Source of the DNA: PFJX01 sp037442845
GTDB lineage: Bacteria > Pseudomonadota > Gammaproteobacteria > Burkholderiales > Thiobacillaceae
Length of the DNA: 20,004 nt
Direction of reading: 5' to 3'
Assembly: GCA_037442845.1 (NCBI GenBank)
Contig: JBBIPL010000036.1
Span: 1-20,004 of the forward strand
The notes beneath the pieces were generated by a model, which saw only the letters and a list, made by a program, of their open reading frames with translations, was not told where the DNA came from and did not search any database. Of the stretch, positions 7,481 through 16,081 are shown in pieces. The number at the start of each line of letters is the position of its first letter. Within the stretch, counting starts at the first letter, position 1. The position numbers were made by a program, and so were the translations under genes.

Positions 7481-10297
7481 ATGATCCGCGTCCGCGGCGC
7501 CCGCACCCACAACCTGAAGAACGTCAACCTCGATCTGCCGCCGCACAAGCTGGTGGTGATCACCGGCCTGTCCGGCTCGGGCAAGTCGTCGCTCGCCTTC
7601 GACACCCTCTACGCCGAGGGCCAGCGCCGCTACGTGGAATCCCTTTCCGCCTACGCCCGGCAGTTTCTGCAACTCATGGAAAAACCCGACGTGGACCTGA
7701 TCGAGGGTCTTTCCCCCGCCATTTCCATCGAGCAGAAGGCCGCCAGCCACAACCCCCGCTCCACCGTCGGCACGGTCACGGAAATCCACGACTACCTGCG
7801 CCTGCTCTTCGCCCGCGCCGGCACGCCGCGCTGCCCGCACCACGGCATCGAACTGGCGGCGCAGACGGTGTCGCAGATGGTGGACACGGTGTTGCAGATG
7901 CCCGAGGACACCAAGCTGATGATCCTGGCGCCGCTGGTGGTGGGGCGGAAGGGCGAGCAGGCAGGCCTGTTCGACGAACTGCGCGCCCAGGGTTTCGTGC
8001 GTCTGCGCGTGGACGGCGAGGTGTTCGACATCGACAGCCTGCCGGCTCTGGAAAAGAACAGGAAGCACACCGTCGAGGCGGTGGTGGACCGGCTCAAGGT
8101 CCGTCCCGACATGAAGCAGCGCCTGGCGGAGAGCTTCGAGACCGCCCTGCGCCATTCGGAGGGCAAGGCCCTGGCGGTGGAGATGGATACGGGCAAGGAG
8201 ATGCTGTTCTCCGCCAAGTTCGCCTGCCCGGTGTGCGACTACGCCCTGCCGGAGCTGGAACCGCGCATCTTCTCCTTCAACAACCCCATGGGCGCCTGCC
8301 CCAGGTGCGACGGTCTGGGCAGCATCACCTTCTTCGATCCGAAACGGGTGGCGGCCTTCCCCCATCTTTCCCTGGCCGCCGGCGCCATCAAGGGCTGGGA
8401 CAAGCGCAACGCCTTCTTCTTCCGCATGCTGGAATCCCTGGCCCTGCATTACGGCTTCGACATCGACACGCCCTGGGAAGACCTGCCGGAAAACCTGCGC
8501 CACATCCTGCTGCACGGCAGCGGCCGCGAGGAAATCCCCTTCCACTATCTCGGCGACGGCGGCCGCAAGGTCATTCGCCGGCACCGCTTCGACGGCATCA
8601 TTCCCAGCCTGGAGCGGCGCTACAAGGAAAGCGAATCCCAGCTCATCCGCGAGGAACTGGCGCGCTACATCGCCACCAGCCCCTGCCCGGAATGCGGCGG
8701 CGCGCGCCTGCGCCTGGAATCGCGCAACGTGACGGTGGCGGGCTGGACCCTGCACGACCTGTCGCGCCTGCCCATCCGCCAGACCCTCAAGTTCTTCGAC
8801 GAACTCAGGCTGCAAGGCCACCGCGCCCAGGTGGCGGACAAGATCGTCAAGGAGATCACGGCCCGCCTCAGCTTCCTGAATGAAGTGGGCCTGGATTACC
8901 TCTCCCTGGAACGCTCCGCCGACACACTCTCCGGCGGCGAGGCGCAGCGCATCCGCCTGGCCAGCCAGATCGGCTCCGGCCTCACCGGCGTCATGTACGT
9001 GCTGGACGAGCCCTCCATCGGCCTGCACCAGCGCGACAACGACCGCCTCTTGGGCACCCTCAAGCACCTGCGCGACCTGGGCAATTCGGTGATCGTCGTC
9101 GAGCACGACGAGGACGCCATCCGCCACGCCGACTACATCGTCGACATGGGGCCGGGGGCCGGCGAGCACGGCGGCGAGATCGTCGCCCAGGGCGGCCTGC
9201 AGGACATTCTGGCCAGCGAGGCATCCCTCACGGGCCGCTACCTCTCCGGCAAGCTGGCCATTCCCCTGCCAAAGACGCGCCGCACCGCGCGGGAAGGCCG
9301 CGTGCTGAAGCTCATCAACGCCCACGGCAACAACCTGAAGAACGTCACCCTGAACCTGCCCACCGGCATATTCGTCTGCGTCACCGGCGTGTCCGGCTCG
9401 GGGAAATCCACCCTCATCAACGACACCCTGTACGCCATCACCGCCAACCAGTTGCACGGCGCCGCCCACGAGCCGGCCCCCTACGAATCCATCGAAGGCA
9501 TCGAGTTCTTCGACAAGGTGGTGAACGTGGACCAGGCCCCCATCGGCCGCACCCCACGTTCCAACCCGGCCACCTACACCGGCCTGTTCACCCCCATCCG
9601 GGAGCTGTTCGCCGGCACCGTGCAGGCGCGCGAGCGCGGCTACGAGCCGGGCCGCTTCTCCTTCAACGTCAAGGGCGGCCGCTGCGAAGCCTGCCAGGGC
9701 GACGGCATGATCAAGGTGGAGATGCACTTCCTGCCCGACATCTACGTGCCCTGCGACGTCTGTCACGGCCAGCGCTACAACCGCGAAACCCTGGAAGTGC
9801 GGTACAAGGACAGGAACATCCACGAAATCCTGCAAATGACCGTGGAGGAGGCGCGCGCCTTCTTCGATCCGGTGCCGGCGATCCGCCGCAAGCTGCAAAC
9901 CCTCATGGACGTCGGCCTCACCTACATCCGCCTGGGCCAGGCCGCCACCACCCTGTCCGGCGGCGAGGCCCAGCGGGTCAAGCTGGCCCTGGAGCTGTCC
10001 AAGCGGGATACCGGAAGAACCCTCTACATCCTCGACGAACCCACCACCGGCCTGCACTTCCACGACATCGACATGCTGCTGAAAGTGCTGCACCGCCTGG
10101 TCGGCCACGGCAACACGGTGGTGGTCATCGAGCACAACCTGGACGTCATCAAGACCGCCGACTGGGTCATCGACCTCGGCCCCGAGGGCGGCGAAGGCGG
10201 CGGACGCATCATCGCCCAGGGCACGCCGGAACAGGTGGCGGAGAACAAGGCAAGCCATACCGGGAAATACTTGAAGCCGGTACTGAAGCGGGGCTGA
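7481..10297 (+). CDS. uvrA: Excinuclease ABC subunit A
   Basis: A 938-aa DNA damage-recognition ATPase of nucleotide excision repair. It dimerises and loads UvrB at lesions in the cytoplasm. Both ABC modules are complete: Walker A GLSGSGKSS at residues 29-37 and GVSGSGKST from about 636, and signature LSGGEAQR at 483 and 825, each followed by VLDEPSIGLH or ILDEPTTGLH. Two zinc modules are intact, C249/C252/C273/C276 and C735/C738/C758/C761. Length is close to the 940 aa of the E. coli protein. The start ATG opens the conserved MIRVRGARTHNLKNVNLDLP. A zeta-toxin-like gene begins 2 nt after the stop, and no terminator is visible between, so downstream accessory genes may be carried on the uvrA transcript. 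Confidence 0.98.
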   Translation: MIRVRGARTHNLKNVNLDLPPHKLVVITGLSGSGKSSLAFDTLYAEGQRRYVESLSAYARQFLQLMEKPDVDLIEGLSPAISIEQKAASHNPRSTVGTVTEIHDYLRLLFARAGTPRCPHHGIELAAQTVSQMVDTVLQMPEDTKLMILAPLVVGRKGEQAGLFDELRAQGFVRLRVDGEVFDIDSLPALEKNRKHTVEAVVDRLKVRPDMKQRLAESFETALRHSEGKALAVEMDTGKEMLFSAKFACPVCDYALPELEPRIFSFNNPMGACPRCDGLGSITFFDPKRVAAFPHLSLAAGAIKGWDKRNAFFFRMLESLALHYGFDIDTPWEDLPENLRHILLHGSGREEIPFHYLGDGGRKVIRRHRFDGIIPSLERRYKESESQLIREELARYIATSPCPECGGARLRLESRNVTVAGWTLHDLSRLPIRQTLKFFDELRLQGHRAQVADKIVKEITARLSFLNEVGLDYLSLERSADTLSGGEAQRIRLASQIGSGLTGVMYVLDEPSIGLHQRDNDRLLGTLKHLRDLGNSVIVVEHDEDAIRHADYIVDMGPGAGEHGGEIVAQGGLQDILASEASLTGRYLSGKLAIPLPKTRRTAREGRVLKLINAHGNNLKNVTLNLPTGIFVCVTGVSGSGKSTLINDTLYAITANQLHGAAHEPAPYESIEGIEFFDKVVNVDQAPIGRTPRSNPATYTGLFTPIRELFAGTVQARERGYEPGRFSFNVKGGRCEACQGDGMIKVEMHFLPDIYVPCDVCHGQRYNRETLEVRYKDRNIHEILQMTVEEARAFFDPVPAIRRKLQTLMDVGLTYIRLGQAATTLSGGEAQRVKLALELSKRDTGRTLYILDEPTTGLHFHDIDMLLKVLHRLVGHGNTVVVIEHNLDVIKTADWVIDLGPEGGEGGGRIIAQGTPEQVAENKASHTGKYLKPVLKRG

Positions 10298-10299
10298 AG

Positions 10300-10830
10300 G
10301 TGCCGAAAATCATCATCATCGCAGGGCCGAACGGGGCGGGGAAAACAACCTTTGCCCGGGAATTCCTGCCCAACGAAGCCGCTTGCCCGATCTTCGTCAA
10401 CGCCGACTTGATTGCGGCGGGTTTGTCACCTTTCTCGCCAGACACGGCAACGGTCCGCGCTGCGCGCATCATGCTCGAACAAATTGTGGAACATGTTCGG
10501 CGAAAGGAAAGTTTCGCCTTTGAAACCACCTTGTCAGGTGTGGGGTATGCCCGGCGCATTCCCGAATGGCAAGCGCTTGGTTATCGTGTTGAACTCTTTT
10601 TCCTGAGTCTGCCTGAACCCGAAGACGCCATCTCCCGAGTCGCCCTGCGTGTACGGCAAGGCGGTCACGATGTTCCTGATGCGGTCATAAGGCGACGCTT
10701 TGCCTCGGGATTGGGTAACTTCAAGCGAATCTACCGACACCTGGTCGACGCCTGGGCGATGTACGACAATTCAGGCAACGAACCAAAGCTCCTTGATTGG
10801 GGAGAACGCGATGAACCCAAAGCCGATTGA
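10300..10830 (+). CDS. Zeta toxin-like P-loop kinase/ATPase
   Basis: A 176-aa P-loop protein of the zeta-toxin-like group. Walker A GPNGAGKTT is at residues 9-17. The FVNADLIAAGLSPFSPD segment puts an Asp at 36 where zeta kinases place substrate-contacting acids. FETTLSG follows, then RVRQGGHDVPDAVIRRRF, which supplies the lid arginines. True zeta toxins phosphorylate UDP-N-acetylglucosamine and block wall synthesis; for these small chromosomal relatives neither activity nor toxicity is generally proven. The start is GTG, 2 nt after uvrA, and gives the natural N terminus MPKIIIIAGPNG. Base composition is noticeably less GC-rich than in uvrA, a sign of separate origin. No epsilon-type antitoxin precedes it; the overlapping small gene downstream is the possible partner. 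Confidence 0.8.
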   Translation: MPKIIIIAGPNGAGKTTFAREFLPNEAACPIFVNADLIAAGLSPFSPDTATVRAARIMLEQIVEHVRRKESFAFETTLSGVGYARRIPEWQALGYRVELFFLSLPEPEDAISRVALRVRQGGHDVPDAVIRRRFASGLGNFKRIYRHLVDAWAMYDNSGNEPKLLDWGERDEPKAD

Positions 10831-10969
10831 ACAAGCCAAGACTTCCGACCTGGCGAAATCCCTCCCGGCATTGCGCCGCGCGGCCAAGCATGCCCGTGAA
10901 TTGGCCAGAAAGACGGCGGCTGAGGAACAACAAGCCAGCAAGCACGCCCCTACAAAGAAAACAGCATAG
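10811..10969 (+). CDS. Small basic protein, possible partner of zeta-like protein
   Basis: A 52-aa lysine- and alanine-rich protein, no named family. It overlaps the end of the zeta-like gene by 20 nt in another frame and has a GGGGAGA ribosome site just upstream, which favours the ATG at 10811 over longer starts within the toxin gene. The central stretch SLPALRRAAKHARELARKTA is predicted to be a charged amphipathic helix. The tail is polar and basic. From memory, small proteins with a similar LPALRRAAxxAREL stretch accompany zeta-like genes elsewhere, which suggests a cognate antitoxin or accessory factor. That role is inference; the coding call itself rests on overlap, ribosome site and the coherent helix. 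Confidence 0.6.
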   Translation: MNPKPIEQAKTSDLAKSLPALRRAAKHARELARKTAAEEQQASKHAPTKKTA

Positions 10970-10992
10970 TCCTGCTGCCGTAAGGGCATGGC

Positions 10993-11247
10993 ATGAACGC
11001 TTCGGCGACTGAACCGAGTTTCGACGGAGGCATGATGTGGGTCAGCCTCGCGGACGGCCGCAAACTGGGTGTGCCCATTGCCTATTTCCCCCGCCTCCTC
11101 GCCGCGACCCCAAACCAGTTGAAGAACTACGAGTTGTCCGGCGGCGGCACCGGCATCCACTGGGATGAGTTGGATGAAGACATCAGCGTGGAGGGATTGC
11201 TGATGGGGATCGGCGACCGTACACACGGCCACCGCATCGCCGCCTGA
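10993..11247 (+). CDS. DUF2442 domain protein
   Basis: An 84-aa protein of the DUF2442 family. The typical elements are present: MMWVSLADGRKLGVPIAYFPRL, a glycine-containing GTGIHWDELDEDISVEGLL, and a short polar end. Members are often encoded beside a DUF4160 protein in what look like toxin-antitoxin or regulatory pairs. No DUF4160 gene is present here. AAGGG a few bases upstream supports the start at 10993. It sits 23 nt after the small basic gene and 35 nt before the jetA-like gene, on the same strand, so it may be part of one transcript with both. Molecular function unknown. Confidence 0.82.
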   Translation: MNASATEPSFDGGMMWVSLADGRKLGVPIAYFPRLLAATPNQLKNYELSGGGTGIHWDELDEDISVEGLLMGIGDRTHGHRIAA

Positions 11248-11282
11248 CGCCTTTCAATTGCTTCCCTGACGCCCGGATCGGA

Positions 11283-12557
11283 ATGGCCCTAGCACCGGAC
11301 TTCGATAATCTGGCCGGGTACCTGGCGCCGCGTTACGAGGCGGCCGACGTCCCCGGTCTATACGGCCTGATCCGCGCGCGCGAAGTGCTGGATGCCTTCG
11401 CCACGCTGTTTTCCGGCGGCAGCGACATGGTGGTGCTGCGTCTGCACGTGCTGCGCGAACTGGGGCTGCGCGCCGAGGCGCCGCGCTGGAGTCCCCAGGA
11501 AATCCGCGCCCTGTTCGCCTATCTCGACGCCACCAAGCTGGATACCGTCCTGCTGCGTTTCCGGCGCGAGGGCCTGCTGGTCTGGGATGGCGAGGAAGGC
11601 TGGTATCAGCTCTCCCCGGTCGGCCGCACCGCCCTGTCCGCCTTGGCGGTGTTGCTCGATTTCGCCGAAACGCGTGATTCCGACCTCGGCTATCTGACCG
11701 CCCAGGTGGCCGCCGGCCAGGCCATGGGGCGGGTGTCGCCGGATACCCTGCGCCACCTGCTGGGCCGTCTGACCGAGCTGAAACAGGACTTCCAGGCGGC
11801 CATCGTCTCCGGCGCCGAGACGCGCATCCGGGCCTCGCGCGCGCGGCTCGACTCGGCTTACCGCTGGGTGGAGAAAGGCTCGGAAGTCATGCGCGAACTG
11901 GCCAAGGATGGCGACCTCGATGGCGCCGACTACGACATCGTCGGCGCCATAGGCCGCGCCCAGGGCGAGCTGCTGCGCATGGAAGCGAGTTTCCAGCGGG
12001 CCATCGCCCGCATCGAGGCCCAGCGCGTGCATCTGGGCGCATCCGGGCTGAATTCCTCGGATGTGCTGGCCTGGTTGCGCGGTCGCGATCAGGCGGAACT
12101 CATCGAACTCATGGACGGGGCGCTCGCGGCCGTGCCCGAGCCTGCTTTCGTCACGCCCATGGAAATGGCGGACGTGGCCGAATTCGAGCTCATCGACCGG
12201 GAACGTATCAAGGCCGCTGAAACCGCTTTGCCGCCCCCCCAGGATGCCCCGCGCATGGATGCCCCGGCCGAGGAACGACTGCTGCATCTGGAACGTTTCA
12301 TGTCCCTGCTGAGCCAGGTGGACGTACCCTTGCCGCTGGCAGACGCGGTCGCCGGCGGCGACTGGCGCGATGCCGCTTATCGTCTGTCGCTGCTGGCCTT
12401 CCTGGGAGACCGGGAGACCCAGGGGCTGTCCGACCAGGTCGGCGCCTTCGCCGCGCTGCCACTGGAACTGGTAGTCGACGACAGTCTGGAGGAAGTCCAC
12501 CGTCACGGCATTGCCCGCATCAGCCGCGGACGGCTTCTGCCACGCACCGATTCCTGA
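11283..12557 (+). CDS. JetA-like (MukF/kleisin-like) subunit of Wadjet-type system
   Basis: A 424-aa protein, first gene of a four-gene SMC cluster. Its position fits JetA/MksF/MukF, the kleisin that bridges the SMC heads. About residues 50-125 read as a winged-helix domain (SDMVVLRLHVLRELGLRAEA through GLLVWDGEEGWYQLSPVGR). A long, mostly helical charged middle follows (about 150-270), and the C-terminal third is predicted to hold helices and a small terminal domain. No catalytic motif is visible, as expected for a kleisin. The ribosome site is weak. The gap to the jetB-like gene is 6 nt. Individual similarity is too low to be sure by eye; the assignment leans on gene order MukF-MukE-MukB-TOPRIM and on fold-level layout. 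Subtype I, II or III cannot be assigned. Confidence 0.68.
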   Translation: MALAPDFDNLAGYLAPRYEAADVPGLYGLIRAREVLDAFATLFSGGSDMVVLRLHVLRELGLRAEAPRWSPQEIRALFAYLDATKLDTVLLRFRREGLLVWDGEEGWYQLSPVGRTALSALAVLLDFAETRDSDLGYLTAQVAAGQAMGRVSPDTLRHLLGRLTELKQDFQAAIVSGAETRIRASRARLDSAYRWVEKGSEVMRELAKDGDLDGADYDIVGAIGRAQGELLRMEASFQRAIARIEAQRVHLGASGLNSSDVLAWLRGRDQAELIELMDGALAAVPEPAFVTPMEMADVAEFELIDRERIKAAETALPPPQDAPRMDAPAEERLLHLERFMSLLSQVDVPLPLADAVAGGDWRDAAYRLSLLAFLGDRETQGLSDQVGAFAALPLELVVDDSLEEVHRHGIARISRGRLLPRTDS

Positions 12558-12563
12558 ATTCCC

Positions 12564-13253
12564 ATGTCCGATCCCGCCGCCACCCTGGTCGCCCGCCTGC
12601 TCGCCCACCGCGCCGTTCCGCGCGACGATGCCCTGGCCCGGCGCGCCTTGTCCGATGACGTCTTCCGCGCCGACCTGGACGCGCGCTTGGCCGCCGTCGG
12701 CCTGACCCTGCTGGAGAACCCCTACGCCGACCACTTGGCGGTCGGCCTGCGCCGCGAGGTCGAAGACGCCGTGTTCGGCGGCATGGCCAACTGGCTCTCC
12801 AACAACCTGGGCCTGCCGCGCGACGGCATCGCCCTGCTGGTGGTGCTCTGGGCGCTGCTGATCCTGCCCAAAAGGGAACGGCAGATCGCGCGGCAATCGC
12901 TTGTCGACCTGCCCCAGGGCGACATGTTCGGCGCCGAGAAACCCTTGCCGCGCGGTGAGGAGGTGGCCGCCGGTCTGCCCGAAGTGACCCTGGTGGCCGA
13001 GTTCGGCGCGCGTCTGGGCGGCAAGACGCGCATCAATTTCAATCTGGGCATGCTGGCGCGCGCCGGCTTCATCGAGCGGCGCAACAAGCTGGTGCACGAA
13101 GGCCCTCTGCTCGATCTGGCCTTCGACTACCAGACCATGGCGCCGCGCATCATCGAGGGCGCCCTGGCCGAACTGCTGGCCCCCAATGCGGCGCCAGCCG
13201 ATGACGGCAGCGGGGACGAGGTCGCGGATGACGCGACGGGGGGGGCGTTCTGA
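12564..13253 (+). CDS. JetB-like (MukE/KITE-like) subunit
   Basis: A 229-aa protein in the position of JetB/MksE/MukE, the KITE subunit that binds the kleisin and DNA. It is mostly helical. Two winged-helix-like stretches are visible, about residues 30-110 and 125-200; the second includes TLVAEFGARLGGKTRINFNL and LGMLARAGFIERRNKLVHEG, where a helix-turn-helix leads into a wing. The last 25 residues are acidic and low in complexity. It has no strong ribosome site and starts 6 nt after jetA-like, and its stop overlaps the jetC-like start as TGATG, so translation of the cluster is coupled. I see no enzymatic motif. The name rests on context and fold-level reading. Confidence 0.68.
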   Translation: MSDPAATLVARLLAHRAVPRDDALARRALSDDVFRADLDARLAAVGLTLLENPYADHLAVGLRREVEDAVFGGMANWLSNNLGLPRDGIALLVVLWALLILPKRERQIARQSLVDLPQGDMFGAEKPLPRGEEVAAGLPEVTLVAEFGARLGGKTRINFNLGMLARAGFIERRNKLVHEGPLLDLAFDYQTMAPRIIEGALAELLAPNAAPADDGSGDEVADDATGGAF

Positions 13254-16081
13254 TGTTCCACCTCCAATCCCTCGAACTGGTGCATTGGGATTATTGGCAA
13301 CGTCTGGCCCTGCCCTTGGACGCAAACATCGTCGGCATCGTCGGCCCCAATGGCTCGGGCAAGACCACCCTGCTCGACGCGCTGCGCACGCTGTTCGCCA
13401 TCAAGTGTTCCGGCAGGCGCGACTGGAAACACTACGCGCGCCACGCCGACGCGCCCTTCGCCTGGATACGCGCCGTGGTCGGCAACGACAAGGGCGGCGG
13501 CCGGCAATACGCCTACCCGTTCTGGCCCCTCACCGATGCCGAGGTCACCCTCGCCTGCCGCATCCGCAAGCAAGGCGGTGACTGGGTGCGGCAATACCTG
13601 ATCGAGGGGGGCGCCCTGTCCATCGAGGAACTGGAAGCGCGCGCCGCGAGAGGCGGCGGCGAACTCGGCGTCAACGACTACAAGCGTCGTTTGGAATCGG
13701 CGGGACTCACCCACGCCATCACCGAGGTGCTGGCGCTGGAACAGGGCGACACCGACAAACTGTGCGAATACTCGCCGACCCAGTTGCTCAAGCTGGTCTT
13801 CACCGTATTCGGCGACCAGGCGGTGCTGGACGACTACCAGGCGGCGAAGAACGACCAATCGCTGAGCGAGCGGGAATTGGAGGAAGCCGAACGCAAACTG
13901 GCGGCCCTGGAGCATCGCGTCGAAACCGCCAGAACACGCGCCCGCAATCACGAGGAATGGCGCGGATTGACGCAGCATCGCCAAGCCCTGGTCGGCGAGA
14001 TCCTGCCCCGGCTCAAATTCGCGGAGGTACGCGAATCCATCCAGGGCGGGCGCAACCAGCTCGCCGGCCTCAAACGCCAGGTGCTGGCGACGCGAACCAA
14101 GTCCCGACAAGCGACCGAGATACTGGAATCCAGGCGAACGCGATTGGCCCAGGCGGCCAAGGAACGAACAGCCGCCCAGGAAAGCGCCAACGCGCTGCAA
14201 GCGGAGTTTCAGACGGCACGCGATGCCGTCGTGGCGAGCGAAACCGTGCTCCAGCAACGGCAGCGGCTCTTGCATCTGGCCAGCCAGGAGGGCGCCGACG
14301 TCGGCGAGGCGCTCACCCGCCTGCGCAGAGAGAAACGTGAATTGGAGGATGAAAGGGCGCGTCTGCGGGACCGTCTGCAGAACCTGGAAGACGAGCGGAA
14401 TCTGTTGCAGGCCGGCCAGCGTCCGACACCGGAATTCGTGCGGCGCTTCCGTGCCGCCCTGGACGAGGCGGGCATTGCCCACCGCTTGCTGGCCGACATC
14501 GTCGAGGTGAGCGATCCCGCCTGGCAGGGCGCCGTGGAGGCGCTTCTGGCCGCCTACCGCCACGTCATCCTCATCGACCGCCCGGGCCAGCGGGAACAGG
14601 CCTGGCGCCTTGGCGAACGTCTGGGGTACCGCCATTTCGTGGTGGCGGACCTGGCCGAAGCGGCCGCCGCCGATCCGGCCTCCCTGCTGGCGGTGCTGCG
14701 CTTCACGCGCGCCGCCCCCGCCTGGATGGCGCAACACCTCAACCGGGTGCTGCGCGTGGCGGATGTGGCGGAAGGCGCGCGTCTGTCCGAGGCGACGGAA
14801 TGGGTGACGCCCGCCGGCTATCACAAGGAACGCCGCGGCGCCCGCCACCTGGGGCTGGAACGGGGCGATTGGCAGTTCGGCGAGGCGGCGCGCAAGGCAC
14901 GCCTGGATGCGCTGCGCGAGCAGAACCAGGAGCTGGAAACGAGAATCCAGGACATCGACCGGCTGCTCGTGGAATTGACCCAGCGCATCGCCCCCATGCA
15001 GGCGCAACTGGAAGGCTACGACGCGGCCCGGCAACTGATGGCGCGCGAAGCCGAGTTCGACGAGGCGGCGACGCGGCTGCCGCTCGAACAGGCGCGCGCG
15101 GGTGAACTCGGCATGCGACTCGCGGAGGCGCGGTCGGCCTTGGAGCGTGCCCGCGAGGCCTGGCACGCGGCCGACACCGGGGTGAGGGATGCGGAGAGAA
15201 GCCGGCAAGAGGCGGAGCGGGAACTGATCGAACTGGAAACGCAGAGCCGTTCCCAGCGCGAGGAACAATGCAAGCGATACCAGGTGCTGCGCCAGATCCG
15301 GCGCGGCATGCCGCCCGCCTGGCGCAAGCCCGAGGCGCTCTCCGCCCTGGCCCAGGAATTCGATCCCGAAACGGGTCAGGCCGTGATCGCCCAGCGGGTC
15401 GCCAGCCAGCGGCTCAAGGACATCGAAACCCAACTCAACCGCGACGACTGGGAAACCGACCCGGTCTGCCTCGCGGTGCGCGACAAGCTGATCGCCGACC
15501 TGACCGCCGACCAGGCCGTCGTGGAACAGCGCCGGCGCGACCTGGAACGCGCCAGAAACATCACCTCCGATGCCCGCGCGGCCTACATCGCCAAGCTGCG
15601 GGCGACCGTGCGGAGGTATCAGAAGAACATCAGGCAGTTGGGCGAGTTGGCCGGCATCGGCGTCGAATGCGCACCGCCGCATCTTGAAAACGACGACCTG
15701 ACCCTGGCGCAGGCGGGCCTGGTGGTGCGTTTCGATTTCGACCGCAAGGGCTTCCAGCATTTGAGCGACGGCGAGGCTTCGGGCGGCCAGCAGGTCATGA
15801 AATCGCTGATCCTGTTGGTCGGCATGATGATGGATGAGGAGAGGCCCGGCGGCTTCGTGTTCATCGACGAACCCTTCGCCCATCTGGACATCTTCAACAT
15901 CGACCGGGTCGGCGGCTTTCTCCAGGCCACGCGGGCACAGTACCTGATCACCAGTCCGGTCACCCACAACCTGAACGTGCACGACCCGGCGGAGCTGATC
16001 TTGATGACCCGGAAAAAACCACCCGGAGAACGCTGGGCGCCGCCCATCGCCGTGCTCCAGCGCCAGAGCCGCAATCCGTGA
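13253..16081 (+). CDS. JetC-like SMC/MukB-type ATPase
   Basis: A 942-aa SMC-like ATPase, the motor of the cluster. Walker A GPNGSGKT is at residues 31-38. A Q-loop-like LEQGDTDKLCEYSPTQL is near 163 (Q164). Coiled coil runs at about 190-390 and 545-800. Between the coils, a globular region (about 410-540, containing EATEWVTPAGYHKERRGARH) occupies the hinge position. The C-terminal head has the signature LSDGEASGG from 837, resembling MukB's LSTGEAIG more than LSGGE, then Walker B FVFIDEP (D872, E873) and D-loop AHLD. In Wadjet and MksB systems such a motor extrudes DNA loops and triggers plasmid cleavage. It overlaps jetB by 1 nt and jetD by 4 nt. It seems shorter than the JetC proteins I recall, so the arms may be short. 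Confidence 0.82.
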   Translation: MFHLQSLELVHWDYWQRLALPLDANIVGIVGPNGSGKTTLLDALRTLFAIKCSGRRDWKHYARHADAPFAWIRAVVGNDKGGGRQYAYPFWPLTDAEVTLACRIRKQGGDWVRQYLIEGGALSIEELEARAARGGGELGVNDYKRRLESAGLTHAITEVLALEQGDTDKLCEYSPTQLLKLVFTVFGDQAVLDDYQAAKNDQSLSERELEEAERKLAALEHRVETARTRARNHEEWRGLTQHRQALVGEILPRLKFAEVRESIQGGRNQLAGLKRQVLATRTKSRQATEILESRRTRLAQAAKERTAAQESANALQAEFQTARDAVVASETVLQQRQRLLHLASQEGADVGEALTRLRREKRELEDERARLRDRLQNLEDERNLLQAGQRPTPEFVRRFRAALDEAGIAHRLLADIVEVSDPAWQGAVEALLAAYRHVILIDRPGQREQAWRLGERLGYRHFVVADLAEAAAADPASLLAVLRFTRAAPAWMAQHLNRVLRVADVAEGARLSEATEWVTPAGYHKERRGARHLGLERGDWQFGEAARKARLDALREQNQELETRIQDIDRLLVELTQRIAPMQAQLEGYDAARQLMAREAEFDEAATRLPLEQARAGELGMRLAEARSALERAREAWHAADTGVRDAERSRQEAERELIELETQSRSQREEQCKRYQVLRQIRRGMPPAWRKPEALSALAQEFDPETGQAVIAQRVASQRLKDIETQLNRDDWETDPVCLAVRDKLIADLTADQAVVEQRRRDLERARNITSDARAAYIAKLRATVRRYQKNIRQLGELAGIGVECAPPHLENDDLTLAQAGLVVRFDFDRKGFQHLSDGEASGGQQVMKSLILLVGMMMDEERPGGFVFIDEPFAHLDIFNIDRVGGFLQATRAQYLITSPVTHNLNVHDPAELILMTRKKPPGERWAPPIAVLQRQSRNP

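Noticed and set aside
7085..10258. 1057-codon open frame on the minus strand
   Set aside because: It is antisense to uvrA, whose protein is unmistakable. The frame is a by-product of high GC and codon bias and its translation is low-complexity with no known motif.
11358..13325. 655-codon minus-strand frame
   Set aside because: Spans the jetA-like and jetB-like genes in antisense; composition is typical of a GC-rich shadow.
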